Origin: Spirochaetota bacterium
GTDB taxonomy: Bacteria; Spirochaetota; UBA12135; COTS27
NCBI GenBank assembly: GCA_013426755.1
Contig: AP019861.1
Coordinates: forward strand, 2,620,922-2,684,921
DNA: 64,000 nt
Direction: 5' to 3'
Position 1 is the stretch's first letter; every line of letters starts with the position of its first letter. A program made the position numbers and the translations under genes. The notes under the pieces are model-generated. The model was not told the DNA's origin and searched no databases. It saw nothing but the letters and a program-made list of their open reading frames with translations. Positions 8,558 through 18,067 of this stretch are shown piece after piece.

Positions 8558-9297
8558 TACTCTACTTATGCTCCTTACTTTATTTGTTGTTATATATGTA
8601 TAGAAAAATTACATTGCTAAATAACTAACAGGCAATGGATAATAGATAATAATTAAGGAATAGTGGAAAACAGATAATAAATGATAGGTCATGATTACTT
8701 TACGGTTCTGGTCGTTTAGTTAGGTTATAAGCTTATTGATAAAATAAACATGGGCTAACTGATAAGATAAATATTAGCATGTGTTTTCAAATGATCGTTG
8801 AAATCACTGAAATTATTAAAATCATCACAACAATTTAGCTCGGGAGTGTTATTAAATTTTCTTATTACAGGCTACGTTATTTATTACAGGCTACTTATAT
8901 AATAGGCTTGTAATAGGGGAGGCTAAATAGGATACTTCAATGCGGCTAGACAATCGTTCAATTTTTCTTCAGTAAGCATACTCCCATTGATACTACCTCA
9001 TCTGCCTAATTACTTCCCAATTGCTGTCTAATTGCTACCTGATTGCTAAATTGCTGCCTGATTGCTGTCTGATTGCTATCTAATCATGCTGTCTAATTAC
9101 TGCCCAGTCTGCCCAATTGCTACTCCATTGATACCTAATTGCTACTCCATTGATACCTAATTGCTGCTCAATTGCTGCTCAATTGCCACCCAATTACTCG
9201 AAATAATATTACAATTATACGTCACCGAGGTTATCAAATTTACCCGTATAATGATTAGCAGGTTAAATTACTGAAACCTACGTATTATGATGAAGAT
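8558..9297. repeat. 740-bp gene-free region with ATTGCT/CTAATTG microrepeats and tRNA upstream region
   Basis: From about 8995 to 9200 the sequence is an irregular run of units like ATTGCTACTCCATTGATACCTA, ATTGCTGCTCA and ATTGCTGTCTG, some repeated exactly side by side (the ATTGCTACTCCATTGATACCTA unit occurs twice around 9118-9162). It is a degenerate minisatellite. A possible -10 box TATAAT lies at 9247-9252, 45 bp before the tRNA. No protein gene is seen. Confidence 0.6.
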
Positions 9298-9381
9298 GGC
9301 GAAGTGGCGGAATTGGTAGACGCAGTGGACTCAAAATCCACCGAAGGCAACTTTGTAAGGGTTCGAGTCCCTTCTTCGCTA
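9298..9381 (+). tRNA. tRNA-Leu (anticodon CAA)
   Basis: Full class II cloverleaf: acceptor GGCGAAG (9298-9304) with CTTCGCT (9374-9380; terminal G-U pair), D-arm beginning GCGGAATTGGTAGACGC, anticodon stem GTGGA/TCCAC around loop CTCAAAA giving anticodon CAA, which reads UUG. It has a long variable arm with AAG/CTT stem and a T-arm AAGGG-TTCGAGT-CCCTT. The discriminator is A and no CCA is encoded. The long variable arm, D-loop and A discriminator are typical of leucine tRNAs. Confidence 0.95.
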
Positions 9382-9801
9382 TGTTTAGTTGCTTATCCTT
9401 TACTAGAGCAACTCAATAAAGCTAACTAAGTATTATTTTTAACTTCTTAGCTGTATTTATGTCCATGCATGGATATGAATGCACGGATAAGTACGGATCG
9501 TCAAATGCAGTTTAAACCGTAAAAATTTACGGTATCTTTAAAACTTTACCCACTAATGCTAGCTGGCTAAATACAGATCAACACATAGATCAACATACAG
9601 ATCAATAGATCGCAACAGGTCTCAAGTTTAGTTTGAGGCTCAATCTCTGCTGATATGATAGTGCAAATGAAGAACATTGCTCGAAGCACGACGATGCAAT
9701 TAACCCCTACAATTAGCCGATGCAATTAACTCATACAATTGGTCGATGCAGTCAGCCGATGCAATCAGTTCATACAATTGGCTAATATCAAATGTGTAAT
9801 A
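9382..9801. repeat. 420-bp gene-free region with a repeat cluster beside the subunit IV gene
   Basis: Holds a 12-bp palindrome TCCATGCATGGA (9462-9473), the stem at 9516-9533 listed separately, and at about 9689-9785 a cluster of units resembling CGATGCAATTAACTCATACAATTGGT (three to four imperfect copies) close to the stop of the oxidase subunit IV gene. Confidence 0.55.
9516..9533. terminator. Inverted repeat ACCGTAAA/TTTACGGT, possible terminator
   Basis: Perfect 8-bp arms around AA, then ATCTTTAAAACTTT on the plus strand. It lies 135 bp after the tRNA. The loop is too short for a good hairpin unless some pairs open, so an operator is equally possible. Confidence 0.3.
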
Positions 9802-10248
9802 TTACTGTCCTGTAGCCTCGTCAGTTTTAAGTTTAAAGAGATCGTCGCGACTGATATCGCCGCCCTTAGGAATATCTTCAAAATAACCTTCGACACGAAG
9901 TTTCGTCTGCGTATTGACATTGAGGGCTTCATCCTCGTAAATACTCCCGCGTGTGACAATATCTAACGCCGTAATACCAATAAATATTACAAAAAATAAG
10001 AATGCCGATAAGACGATCACAATGTGAAAGCGCGACTTATCCCAATATAAACCCATAAATATTGCAAAAACTAACGTCGCCTTAGCGCCTGCAATAACCA
10101 TTGCCAGCAGGAAGTTAAATTTCCCCAAATCCACGTACTTAGCCGTATATACCGTCAACACCGTTAATACCATTAACGCAGCAAAAACACCAATGTAATA
10201 CTTAGGCGAAATAACCGCATGTGAATGCTCAGAAGTCGTACTCATCAC
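9802..10248 (-). CDS. Cytochrome c oxidase subunit IV (prokaryotic, caa3 type)
   Basis: 148 residues with three transmembrane helices (about 18-37, 44-68, 74-97), the architecture of the small prokaryotic oxidase subunit IV (CtaF/CyoD-like). The pattern HAVISPKYYIGVFAALMVLT followed by IAGAKATLVFAIFMGL is characteristic: the second helix includes the conserved K-A-x-L-V-x-x-F-M segment. The hydrophilic C-terminal tail of about 45 residues is longer than usual. It is the last gene of the minus-strand oxidase block, but is separated from coxC by 1.46 kb holding a toxin-antitoxin-like pair. The subunit stabilises the oxidase core and carries no redox centre. Confidence 0.85.
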   Translation of the reverse strand: MMSTTSEHSHAVISPKYYIGVFAALMVLTVLTVYTAKYVDLGKFNFLLAMVIAGAKATLVFAIFMGLYWDKSRFHIVIVLSAFLFFVIFIGITALDIVTRGSIYEDEALNVNTQTKLRVEGYFEDIPKGGDISRDDLFKLKTDEATGQ

Positions 10249-10378
10249 TCTTTATTCTCTTATTATTGTAATTATTAGTAAGTTCATTTTATTGATTAAG
10301 TTAGTTTCACTAAAAATCTAATTCAAAATGGACGCATGCATTTATCATTGAACGACTTGATAGTTATCGGCTGCTACT

Positions 10379-10723
10379 TCAATTCATCAAATCCTTAACG
10401 CTATTAAATGCTAGCGTGACTAGTGAACCGATCACCCCACTAAGAGCAAATGATTTCAATTCTCTTAAACGCCCCTCATCTAGCCATACCTGATCCTTAT
10501 GTAAAATATAGTGAAGTAAGATTGTTCCAATCATAAGAATAGCACCCACTAGCACCACCCAGACCATTATCTTTACTGAAGTATTAACAGTTGATGCAAG
10601 CGAGTCCCTTCTATCTACTTCTTTTTGTTGTGATATATATTTCTTCTCTTCAAGTCGTACTGATTCACTCTTTGTATTACCTAACTCATCATCGGCAACT
10701 TCTTTTCGACTACTTTGTTCCAT
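10379..10723 (-). CDS. Small membrane protein, candidate toxin of a PanA (Panacea) toxin-antitoxin pair
   Basis: 114 residues: a charged N-terminus (1-50, with coiled-coil-like RLEEKKYISQQKEVDRRD), one clear transmembrane segment at about 52-74 (VWVVLVGAILMIGTIL) and a second weaker hydrophobic stretch at about 91-107 (SFALSGVIGSLVTLAF). The gene overlaps the end of the Panacea-domain gene by 14 bp and must be cotranscribed with it. Panacea (DUF4065) antitoxins pair with very diverse toxins, some of them small membrane proteins thought to act on the membrane. I do not recognise this protein as a known family; the toxin role is inferred from gene order, overlap and membrane character. Confidence 0.6.
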   Translation of the reverse strand: MEQSSRKEVADDELGNTKSESVRLEEKKYISQQKEVDRRDSLASTVNTSVKIMVWVVLVGAILMIGTILLHYILHKDQVWLDEGRLRELKSFALSGVIGSLVTLAFNSVKDLMN

Positions 10724-11234
10724 TTCTTAACCCATTAAAATACTCTATAATATCATCATCTTTAATTCGCAAATTAAAAGCACCTTTCTTATAAGTCTTA
10801 TGCCAGGGCGTCCCCGCTTTATGTGTCAATCTTACTAGATCAACAGCACTGAATTTCTTATTATACTTGATGTGCACTTGCTCGAGGATTTCTAGAACAT
10901 CTTTATCGTCTTCTTCTATATTCAAGTATATTTCTTCATTTTCAAGCGGATCTTTAAAATAAGACAATCTATTTATCACCCTAAACCCAAAGACTTTAAA
11001 CTCATGATAAAGTGATGGAATAACAGGTCCAAATTTCCATGCTTGAATAGTTTCTTCAAACAATTTTATCTTATACACCAAACACCATCCATAAGCGATA
11101 TAGACTAATTTATTAAGTTTCAGGTTATCTATATCATGCACTGGCTTTGCTAAAAAGAAATTAGCTATCTGAGAAGGGATATAATCCCTATGCTCCACAT
11201 TATTTTTCTTAGACGCAATATCCTCTTTAGTCAT
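10710..11234 (-). CDS. Panacea-domain (DUF4065, GepA/SocA-like) antitoxin
   Basis: About 174 residues from the preferred ATG at 11234, which has GAGG about 9 nt upstream; a GTG at 11255 would add seven residues. The Panacea layout is clear: IPSQIANFFLAK, then LKLNKLVYIAYGWCLVY, QAWKFGPVIPSLYHEFK (the Aw-x-GPV-x-p-x-l-y signature) and a C-terminal TPWHKTYKKGAFN. Panacea proteins act as promiscuous antitoxins neutralising unrelated toxins encoded beside them; in Caulobacter the relative SocA is a ClpXP adaptor for SocB. Here the gene precedes and overlaps a small membrane protein, and the pair interrupts the oxidase genes between coxC and subunit IV. Confidence 0.85.
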   Translation of the reverse strand: MTKEDIASKKNNVEHRDYIPSQIANFFLAKPVHDIDNLKLNKLVYIAYGWCLVYKIKLFEETIQAWKFGPVIPSLYHEFKVFGFRVINRLSYFKDPLENEEIYLNIEEDDKDVLEILEQVHIKYNKKFSAVDLVRLTHKAGTPWHKTYKKGAFNLRIKDDDIIEYFNGLRNGTK

Positions 11235-11273
11235 TTCCTTTGCCTCATACAACACAGTACAAATAGTTCTACA

Positions 11274-11296
11274 ACTACTTTCTTTATAATAGTAGT
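11274..11296 (-). promoter_or_regulatory. Inverted repeat over the likely -10 box of the Panacea pair
   Basis: ACTAC (11274-11278) and GTAGT (11292-11296) flank TATTATA, which read on the minus strand (11285-11291) is a good -10 about 50 bp upstream of the ATG at 11234. A dyad over the promoter is the arrangement expected for an autoregulated toxin-antitoxin operon. The arms are only 5 bp. Confidence 0.35.
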
Positions 11297-11708
11297 CATC
11301 TTACTTTTATCATGACTTTTCAATACAACAAACTACTTTTAAAAATCCCAAAAATAAACTTGACTTTGTAACCCCTTAACAAACTAACTTGCTATTTATG
11401 AAATATTGCCTTTAACTAAGGCAAGACACGACAGCAGAAGCAATATCAAATAGAGCCGTAAAACTCCCTTACCACAAGATTAGCTAAGTCAATTAGATAG
11501 ATTAAGAAAGTAGTGAGATGGATCAAGAAATTAAATAAACATATTTCAATCGATCAAAATTGACCCCTGAATTGACCCTTAAATCGCCCCTTAAGAAGCC
11601 ATAAAAAAGCAATCAAGAAATCATTAAAAAGCAATTCAACAGTCTCTCAGCAGTCTTTTAACAGTTTTTTAGAAGTCTTTTAGCAGCCTAAGTGTCCTGA
11701 CTTTCTAT
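11297..11708. other. Gene-free region between the Panacea pair and coxC
   Basis: About 410 bp without a gene. From about 11625 to 11690 it has short units based on CAGTCTTTTAACAG / AAGTCTTTTAGCAG directly after the coxC stop. No consensus promoter or clear terminator was found. Confidence 0.5.
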
Positions 11709-12419
11709 TTATATTAAATAGAGCAGCGGAAACAAAAAAATCCAAATAACATCAACCAAATGCCAATACAGACCCACCATTTCCAGCGGTGTATAGTAGC
11801 CACTGTAAAACCTACGTTGCCTCGTAAGAACAACCATCCAGATAAGAAGCCCTATTCCAACCACAACATGAATGCCATGTAACCCCGTCAGTGAAAAATA
11901 TAACCCAAAAAATATAGGCAACGTCTCAATCCCCTCTACGCTTTTAAGTGTTTCTAACGAGATCGCACCGTGGAAATAATTGTTAAACACGTAGCCATCG
12001 TGAAGTTTATGCGAATACTCAACCGCTTTCACACCCATAAAGATAAATCCACAGATTATTGTAATCCATAGATAGAGCAATGTATTTCTAACATTGTTCG
12101 TTTTAGCAGCGTGAATTGCCATCACCATTGTAAAACTACTAAATAAAAGGACAACTGTATTAAGAGCGCCTAATTTCCAGTCCAATAACCCCGAAGCATA
12201 AACATACATCTCAGGGAACAAATATCTAAATATTCCATACCCCACAAAAAGTCCCGAAAAAAATAAAACTTCTTGCCCTAAGAATAACCACGTCCCGATA
12301 TGCGCCGAATCAAATTCTTGCTCGGCACTTTCAAAATGATGCCCTACTGTTCGCGCCGAAAAACCTGATGGAGCAGGAATCACCACGCCTTCATGTTCTG
12401 CTTCTGAATGAATTGCCAT
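11709..12419 (-). CDS. coxC: Cytochrome c oxidase subunit III
   Basis: 236 residues with about five to six transmembrane helices. Diagnostic stretches are HIGTWLFLGQEVLFFSGLF at about 40-58 (family pattern G-x-W-x-F-L-x-x-E), TGLHGIHVVVGIGLLIW (the conserved LHG-H-V-G helix) and the C-terminal GLYWHLVDVIWIFLFPLLYL (the YWHFVDxVW-x-x-x-FP signature). It is part of the caa3-type oxidase in the inner membrane, stabilising the catalytic subunit. It follows coxA in the minus-strand order after a 512-bp repeat-bearing spacer, which is long for an operon. Confidence 0.95.
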   Translation of the reverse strand: MAIHSEAEHEGVVIPAPSGFSARTVGHHFESAEQEFDSAHIGTWLFLGQEVLFFSGLFVGYGIFRYLFPEMYVYASGLLDWKLGALNTVVLLFSSFTMVMAIHAAKTNNVRNTLLYLWITIICGFIFMGVKAVEYSHKLHDGYVFNNYFHGAISLETLKSVEGIETLPIFFGLYFSLTGLHGIHVVVGIGLLIWMVVLTRQRRFYSGYYTPLEMVGLYWHLVDVIWIFLFPLLYLI

Positions 12420-12931
12420 ATTTCTATTCTTTACTGTATTTTTTACTGTATTTTACTGTCTTCTCTATTATTTCTATGTTTGTTTATCCATTATCAAGTC
12501 TTTAAAGGCAATTCACCAGTAGCGCAATCTGACTGCTACTTTTATTTATGCTACTTACTTATTTATGCCTTCGTGAAAAAAAATTCGCACTTTTAAGGTT
12601 GCCTACCTGAAACGTGATATGTTCTCACCTTCATACAAAAAAATGCACACTCTTAACCTTACTTGCTCGAAACTTGTTGACATGCGCCTACTTTCATAAA
12701 AAACCTAAGCTCTTAACCTTACTTGATCGCAAACTGAACATGCTGCTACTTTCATAAAAAAATCTATACTGTTTACTGTTAACCTTGCTTGAATTAAAAA
12801 TTCTAACGTCTCAAAGCCAATGAAGAGGTAATAACTCACTTATCTTATAAAAAATTTAATCTCGTCTAAAAATTCATCTCATTCAAACTTTTTTTCACAA
12901 TGCTTAAAAAAACGACACCTTAACCCACATC
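12420..12931. repeat. 512-bp coxA-coxC spacer with about four 67-bp imperfect tandem repeats
   Basis: Between about 12565 and 12800 a unit of roughly 65 bp recurs about four times: a CTTTCATAAAAAA-like A-run, then CTCTTAACCTTACTTG and a CGAAACTTG/CGCAAACTG segment. The A-run and the TTAACCTTACTTG core are best conserved. No gene is present. Confidence 0.65.
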
Positions 12932-14578
12932 CTAACTCTTATGTCCAGGATCACGCACATCAAAATCATAAGGACCGCGCGTCACCACAGGCACTTTTTC
13001 AAAATTATGCTCATCAGGAGGAGAACTTGTCGTCCATTCTAAAGTCTTAGCCCCCCAAGGATTAGATGAAGCACGCTCACCAGAAAATAATGACGCTAGC
13101 AAATACGTTCCCATGATGATAATACTCAACATAATCAACCACGATCCGATTGTAGATAATTGATGCAGTCCTTGAAATTCTTCTAGATACGTGTAATACC
13201 TGCGCGGCATTCCTTTCGATCCGAGGATAAATTGTGGAAGAAACGTCACATTAAATCCAATAAAAAAGATAATAAACGCAACCACCGCCATAAATTCATT
13301 GTACATTCGACCAAACATCTTAGGCCACCAATAATGTACCCCACCAAATAACGCCACCACCGTTCCACCTACCATAACATAGTGGAAGTGTGCCACAACA
13401 TAATACGTATCATGAAGATGAATATCTATCGAGATCACCCCTAAAACAATACCCGTCACACCACCTATTGTAAATAACGTTATAAATCCAAGTGCCCATA
13501 AAAATGGCGATTTTAATTCAATGGAACCTTTATATAAAGTCGCTACCCAATTAAATAACTTGATCGCCGAAGGAACCCCCACAAAAAAGGTCAGAAATGA
13601 GAAAATCACGCTCGCATACGCAGATTGACTTGTAAACATGTGATGACCCCACACCAGAAACGAGATAATAGCTATCGCCAATGATGAAAAAGCCACAAAT
13701 TCATAACCAAATATACGCTTTTTACTAAACGCTGTGATAAGTTCACTCATAATTCCCATTGCAGGCAAAATCATAATATAAACGGCCGGATGTGAATAAA
13801 ACCAGAAAAAATGCTGAAATAATACAGGGTCACCCCCTAAACTTGGATTGAAAATCCCTACACCAAATGCCTTCTCCGTCGCTAATAATAAGAGCGTTAT
13901 ACCTAAAACAGGGGTTGCCATGACCTGAATGATTGCCGTTGCATAAATTGCCCATATAAACAAAGGCATCTTCATCCACGTCATCCCAGGCGCACGCAAT
14001 TTATGTACCGTCACAATAAAATTGAGCCCTGTTAAAATTGACGAAAACCCTGCTATCAATAACCCAGACCCCATCATAATAATAGCCCCATCCGTAGAAG
14101 AAGAATAGGGCGTATAAAACGTCCAGCCCGTATCCACCGCTCCTACGACCATTGATATTACTGCCAAGCCGCCTCCTATCACGTACAAATAGACACTCAA
14201 TAAATTAAGACGCGGAAATGCCACATCCTTAGCGCCCAACTGCAGCGGCAATATAAAATTACCCAACATAGCAGGAATAGATGGAATAATAAACAAAAAC
14301 ACCATAATAATCCCATGCATCGTAAAAACCTTATTGTACTGGGATGCTGTGAGCAGTACTTGTGACGGAGCTAAAAGTTCAAGCCGCACCAGAAAAGCAA
14401 ATATACCCCCCGCTATAAATGAAGCCGCCACCAATACCATATAAATAAGCCCAATACGCTTGTGATCAACCGTCGTCAACCATGACTTAATATAAGGCCA
14501 CAACCCCTCATCTAGATGTGCTGTCATATAATTGGGTACTTTTTCCCCTACCGCTACCGTTTCCTGTACTTTCATCAC
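12932..14578 (-). CDS. coxA: Cytochrome c oxidase subunit I, A2 type (YSHPXV)
   Basis: Catalytic subunit of the proton-pumping haem-copper oxidase, 548 residues and 12 helices. Ligands are visible: His88 (haem a, in [11 protein letters not shown]), His263 (CuB, in YSHPAVY), His312/His313 (CuB, GHHMF), His397 (haem a3) and His399 (haem a) in [11 protein letters not shown]. Tyr267 is the expected cross-linked tyrosine. The usual glutamate of the D-channel motif HPEVY is replaced: residues 261-266 are YSHPAV, the A2-type motif described in Rhodothermus marinus caa3, where Tyr/Ser takes over proton transfer. It is transcribed after coxB and pairs functionally with the Act complex upstream. Confidence 0.97.
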   Translation of the reverse strand: MMKVQETVAVGEKVPNYMTAHLDEGLWPYIKSWLTTVDHKRIGLIYMVLVAASFIAGGIFAFLVRLELLAPSQVLLTASQYNKVFTMHGIIMVFLFIIPSIPAMLGNFILPLQLGAKDVAFPRLNLLSVYLYVIGGGLAVISMVVGAVDTGWTFYTPYSSSTDGAIIMMGSGLLIAGFSSILTGLNFIVTVHKLRAPGMTWMKMPLFIWAIYATAIIQVMATPVLGITLLLLATEKAFGVGIFNPSLGGDPVLFQHFFWFYSHPAVYIMILPAMGIMSELITAFSKKRIFGYEFVAFSSLAIAIISFLVWGHHMFTSQSAYASVIFSFLTFFVGVPSAIKLFNWVATLYKGSIELKSPFLWALGFITLFTIGGVTGIVLGVISIDIHLHDTYYVVAHFHYVMVGGTVVALFGGVHYWWPKMFGRMYNEFMAVVAFIIFFIGFNVTFLPQFILGSKGMPRRYYTYLEEFQGLHQLSTIGSWLIMLSIIIMGTYLLASLFSGERASSNPWGAKTLEWTTSSPPDEHNFEKVPVVTRGPYDFDVRDPGHKS

Positions 14579-14659
14579 TTCATCTCTTATCAGTATGTAT
14601 CCATAGGATGTTTCTTATTGTAATAATAATATGTTAATAACAAATAGTTCAATTGAACA

Positions 14660-14935
14660 GAATCAAATATATTTCCAGTAATACAAGCAAGCCAGTTGAG
14701 TAAAATCAAGTCTATTTTCAGTAATGCAGGCAAGCTAATTGCATAAAATCAAGTCTATTTTCAGTAATGCAGACAAGCTAATTGTATAAAATCAAGTCTA
14801 TTTTCAGTAATACAAGCAAGCTAATTGAGTAAAATCGAGTCTATTTTCAGTAATACAGGCAAGCTAATTGCATAAAATCAAGTCTATTTTCAGTAATGCA
14901 GGCAAGCTAATTGTATAAAATCGGTTATATTTTTA
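14660..14935. repeat. 43-bp tandem repeat, six copies, in the coxB-coxA spacer
   Basis: The core CAGTAATGCAGGCAAGCTAA recurs at 14676, 14719, 14762, 14805, 14848 and 14891, exactly 43 bp apart each time, with linker TTGCATAAAATCAAGTCTAT. A degenerate seventh start is at about 14934. Copies differ by only a few substitutions (GCA/GAG/GTA in the linker), so the array is recent. No protein gene is present. Confidence 0.9.
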
Positions 14936-14985
14936 GTGAGCTAGCCCTTTCAAATTTCGTCCTTCACATCACTTCACAACATCTT

Positions 14986-15951
14986 TTAAGGTTGAATAGT
15001 CTTAATATAAGCGATCAATCCAGCAATCTCTTTATCACTGAGATAACCAAACGAAGGCATTACATTGTTATATCCAGCAACGATCTTAGCCTGCGGCATG
15101 ATAATAGACTCACGAAGATAATTCTCGTCCGCTAACACCTTCGTTCCGTCCGTAAACACACGCTCCTTCCCATAAAGACCTAACCACGTAGGACCCACTA
15201 TATTTTGTCCATCTAAACTGTGACAAGCATTGCATCCGTAAGATTGATACGACCTCATTCCTAATTCCACAGGGGGAATGTCCACCAAAGCTGCATTCTC
15301 AGCGACAAACGCTGCATATTCTATTGGCGAGACAACGGTTAATTTTGCCAGCATTGTTGAATGCTGGTCACCACAATATTCCGTACAAAACACTTGATAA
15401 GCGCCTTCACGATCGGTCTTAAATACTATTGTCGTATACCGATTAGGAAGCACGTCACGTTTCAGCCGCAAATTAGGAATAAAGAAACTATGCAAAACAT
15501 CCGTTGAATTCATCACCAGTTTAACATCACGCCCCGCAGGAACAACCAATTGACTAGGTGTCTGAAATCCCTCAGGATAAAAGAATACCCAATTCCACTT
15601 CTGCCCAACAACATTTATCTCCAGAGCATCCGTTGGAACAATATTCGCTTTCAAAAAATCTCGTGCACCCCACACAAACAAAATCATCACCAATACAAAT
15701 GGAATGATCGTCCATGTGATCTCCAATTTAAGATTCCCTTCCAGCCGCGTCGAGGCAACAGGGTTTTTCTTTGTTTTACGGTACTTGATACTGAAATAAA
15801 CCGCTGCCCCAACGACTCCTATAAACAAAGCCGCACTCACCCATGCTACCAATCCATGCAGAAAATCAATGTCCTTAGCATGCTGGGTCAACGCCTCAGG
15901 AAAATAATACGTTCCATTTTCTGTTAACGACTCAATTGCTTTCTCTTCCAT
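14986..15951 (-). CDS. coxB: Cytochrome c oxidase subunit II fused to cytochrome c (caa3 type)
   Basis: 321 residues. Two transmembrane helices (about 33-55 and 78-96) are followed by a periplasmic cupredoxin domain binding CuA: His154, Cys189, Glu191, Cys193, His197 and Met200 (in FCTEYCGDQHSTM). A C-terminal cytochrome c domain from about residue 228 has CNACH (240-244) and the likely axial Met298 (NVMPSFG). The fusion defines a caa3-type enzyme: the fused haem hands electrons to CuA, and in such systems can be fed directly by alternative complex III. It is followed by coxA after a 407-bp spacer with the 43-bp repeat. Confidence 0.97.
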   Translation of the reverse strand: MEEKAIESLTENGTYYFPEALTQHAKDIDFLHGLVAWVSAALFIGVVGAAVYFSIKYRKTKKNPVASTRLEGNLKLEITWTIIPFVLVMILFVWGARDFLKANIVPTDALEINVVGQKWNWVFFYPEGFQTPSQLVVPAGRDVKLVMNSTDVLHSFFIPNLRLKRDVLPNRYTTIVFKTDREGAYQVFCTEYCGDQHSTMLAKLTVVSPIEYAAFVAENAALVDIPPVELGMRSYQSYGCNACHSLDGQNIVGPTWLGLYGKERVFTDGTKVLADENYLRESIIMPQAKIVAGYNNVMPSFGYLSDKEIAGLIAYIKTIQP

Positions 15952-16211
15952 ATCATCATACCTAATAATCTACCAATGTCAACCAAAACAATCATTAATA
16001 ACCCAAATATCCTTAAAATACCACAGTTTTTTTTTACAACCTTAACAATTCAAACAACCTAATAACAACTCAAACCTAAAAAAACATTGCCTCTAATAAT
16101 TTAATAAAACATTGCTTCCAGTAATTTAATTGCAGCCATTCACAACAACTATTACAATAACTATTACAATAATTTACACACAGACCCATATAAAAACTAC
16201 TTACAGCATAT

Positions 16212-17576
16212 CTATACCGTCTGGTTCTTCTTCTCCATTCTAAATAGCATTCCAATTAAAGCCGCTATAAATACAATGATTGCCACACCGCCTGCCTTCA
16301 TAATATTTCTAGCGTACAAAACATACCCTTTTTCATCCGCATCATACCGATAACAATACAGTAAAATTCTATCGAAAGTCGTCCGTTCTTTCTCCTGCTT
16401 GGCTTCCAATACAGCCATTTTAACGTCAAATGGCGGATATAACAACCCATAAAAATAACGTGAAATTTTCCCATTGGGCGTGATCACGTACATTGCTGCT
16501 GTATGGGCAAAGTCTTCTGTCCCACCTGTGACGCGTTTGAATAAAAATCCCAATTGGCGCGTCAATTTTTGAATTGCCAACTCATTTCCTCGCAAAAACA
16601 ACCATTTCTCATCCTGCATATAGGCAGAAAAGGACGCATATTCTCGCTTCTCTAAGCCATTAATCGCACCTTCTGTTACTTGAGTACCACCAGTAGTAGA
16701 AAATTCATCGTCGTTATTATTATTGTTAGCAGCACTACCGACATTGTTACGGTTATTATTACCGCTAGCTGTAACACGATCACCAGAATCAGCACCTTCT
16801 ACGTAGGATACCGAAGCATTCCATGTATCAGACAACCATGCATTGGATAGCGAAACACTTGATTTTTTGTATTGATTTGTCATGCCATTGTAGATCGTCA
16901 TGTAATTTTGATAAGAGGCCTCCATTAACTTAGGCGTATCACGTTTATCAAAACTAACCGACACTGCATAATAATCTTGCCCTAATTTCAATCCCAACTT
17001 AGCCAATGTTTCTGTTTTAGCATTGAGGACATATTGACACAATGACGGACATGTCGCATAGAAAAATGATAACAATATCGGCTTATTCTCCGCAAGCAAT
17101 GTCTCTAGCGCTATCTTTTCTCCTAGCCGATTGGTGAAAACAACGTCACCTGAGACGACATTTCCAACTTTTTCTTCAATGCCTACTTCTTCTAATTCCT
17201 TTTTAATGACCGCTTGCGGCCCTTGGGCGTGGTGAGATTTCATTGCTAATTCCTTACCCGCTGCTATTTCACGCTCTCCTTTATGCTTAGGAATTTCATT
17301 CTTATGAGCGCTAGCCGTATCGGCTGCTGTGCGATCTGCTACTCCATGCTCCTTAGTAGCAACTTTATCGTGGCTTTCATTTCCAAGCACCAGCCTGACG
17401 CCCCGATCCCAATCTCCCAAAACTCTGTCACCAGAACCTTTGTCATGGTCATGAGCGTATAAAACATGCCCTGCATTAATCAAAAAAAACAATAACAAAA
17501 CACTGGCAATTGTACTTGCAACTGTACCTGTAATTGCACCTGTAATGGCTGTCTTGCTGATCGCCTCCTTGTTCAT
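16212..17576 (-). CDS. SCO1/SenC-type copper chaperone with low-complexity insertions
   Basis: SCO proteins deliver copper to the CuA site of oxidase subunit II. The thioredoxin-like domain shows ATCPSLCQYVL (the CxxxC copper site), VSFDKRDTP and FAHTAAMYVI with the conserved His. I prefer the ATG at 17576 because a hydrophobic signal follows it (VASTIASVLLLFFLINAG); the frame stays open upstream to 17678 (TTG), with another ATG at 17666. Two regions are unusual: a charged, His/Lys/Glu-rich stretch of about 100 residues before the domain, and a Ser/Asn insert (SGNNNRNN, NNNNNDDE) inside it. A C-terminal helix (VAIIVFIAALIGMLF) anchors it. It lies directly before coxB. Confidence 0.85.
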   Translation of the reverse strand: MNKEAISKTAITGAITGTVASTIASVLLLFFLINAGHVLYAHDHDKGSGDRVLGDWDRGVRLVLGNESHDKVATKEHGVADRTAADTASAHKNEIPKHKGEREIAAGKELAMKSHHAQGPQAVIKKELEEVGIEEKVGNVVSGDVVFTNRLGEKIALETLLAENKPILLSFFYATCPSLCQYVLNAKTETLAKLGLKLGQDYYAVSVSFDKRDTPKLMEASYQNYMTIYNGMTNQYKKSSVSLSNAWLSDTWNASVSYVEGADSGDRVTASGNNNRNNVGSAANNNNNDDEFSTTGGTQVTEGAINGLEKREYASFSAYMQDEKWLFLRGNELAIQKLTRQLGFLFKRVTGGTEDFAHTAAMYVITPNGKISRYFYGLLYPPFDVKMAVLEAKQEKERTTFDRILLYCYRYDADEKGYVLYARNIMKAGGVAIIVFIAALIGMLFRMEKKNQTV

Positions 17577-18067
17577 CGTTAACCCCGTTGAGACATCATA
17601 GCTCCGTTTAACAAAATTTCTGTTCAAAACGATTATGCACGCACTCCTTAAAAATCTTTTAACCATTGCTATTATCAACTATTTACCTGTTAAAGACTGT
17701 GGTTTTAAGACCCGTTTTAAGAACAAGTTTTCTCATTGTTATAAAATTTGTTGTAATAAAATTTATTGTGAAAAATATAATTTATTCTCTCTATTTATAA
17801 CATAACAGTTTTTTTAAAAAAAGTCAACTATTTTTTCAATTATTCAGACAAGATTTCAATTGTTTTTTTACAAATTATTCGCCTGTTTTTCGATTATTCT
17901 AAGCGCTATTTCAATTGTTTTTTACAAGTCATTTATTCATTTTTTAATTATTTTTCAGTTGTCTCGAGCCGCATTTCAATTATCTTCACAAGTCATTCAT
18001 TGATTTTTTTCAATTGTTCCTCAATTATTTACACATAATTTCCGACCTGTCCTTTTTGACCTGCTCG
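17577..18067. repeat. Spacer with TTTCAATT-based imperfect repeats
   Basis: From about 17825 to 18050, units of about 40-60 bp built on TTTCAATTGTTTTTTACAAGTCATT recur four to five times with heavy divergence. The region is strongly T-rich on the plus strand. No gene was found apart from the possible upstream extension of the SCO gene. Confidence 0.55.

Noticed and set aside
14660..14935. CRISPR-like look of the 43-bp array (and of the 19-bp and 85-bp arrays)
   Set aside because: Units are directly joined with no unique spacers between constant repeats, and no cas genes are in the window.
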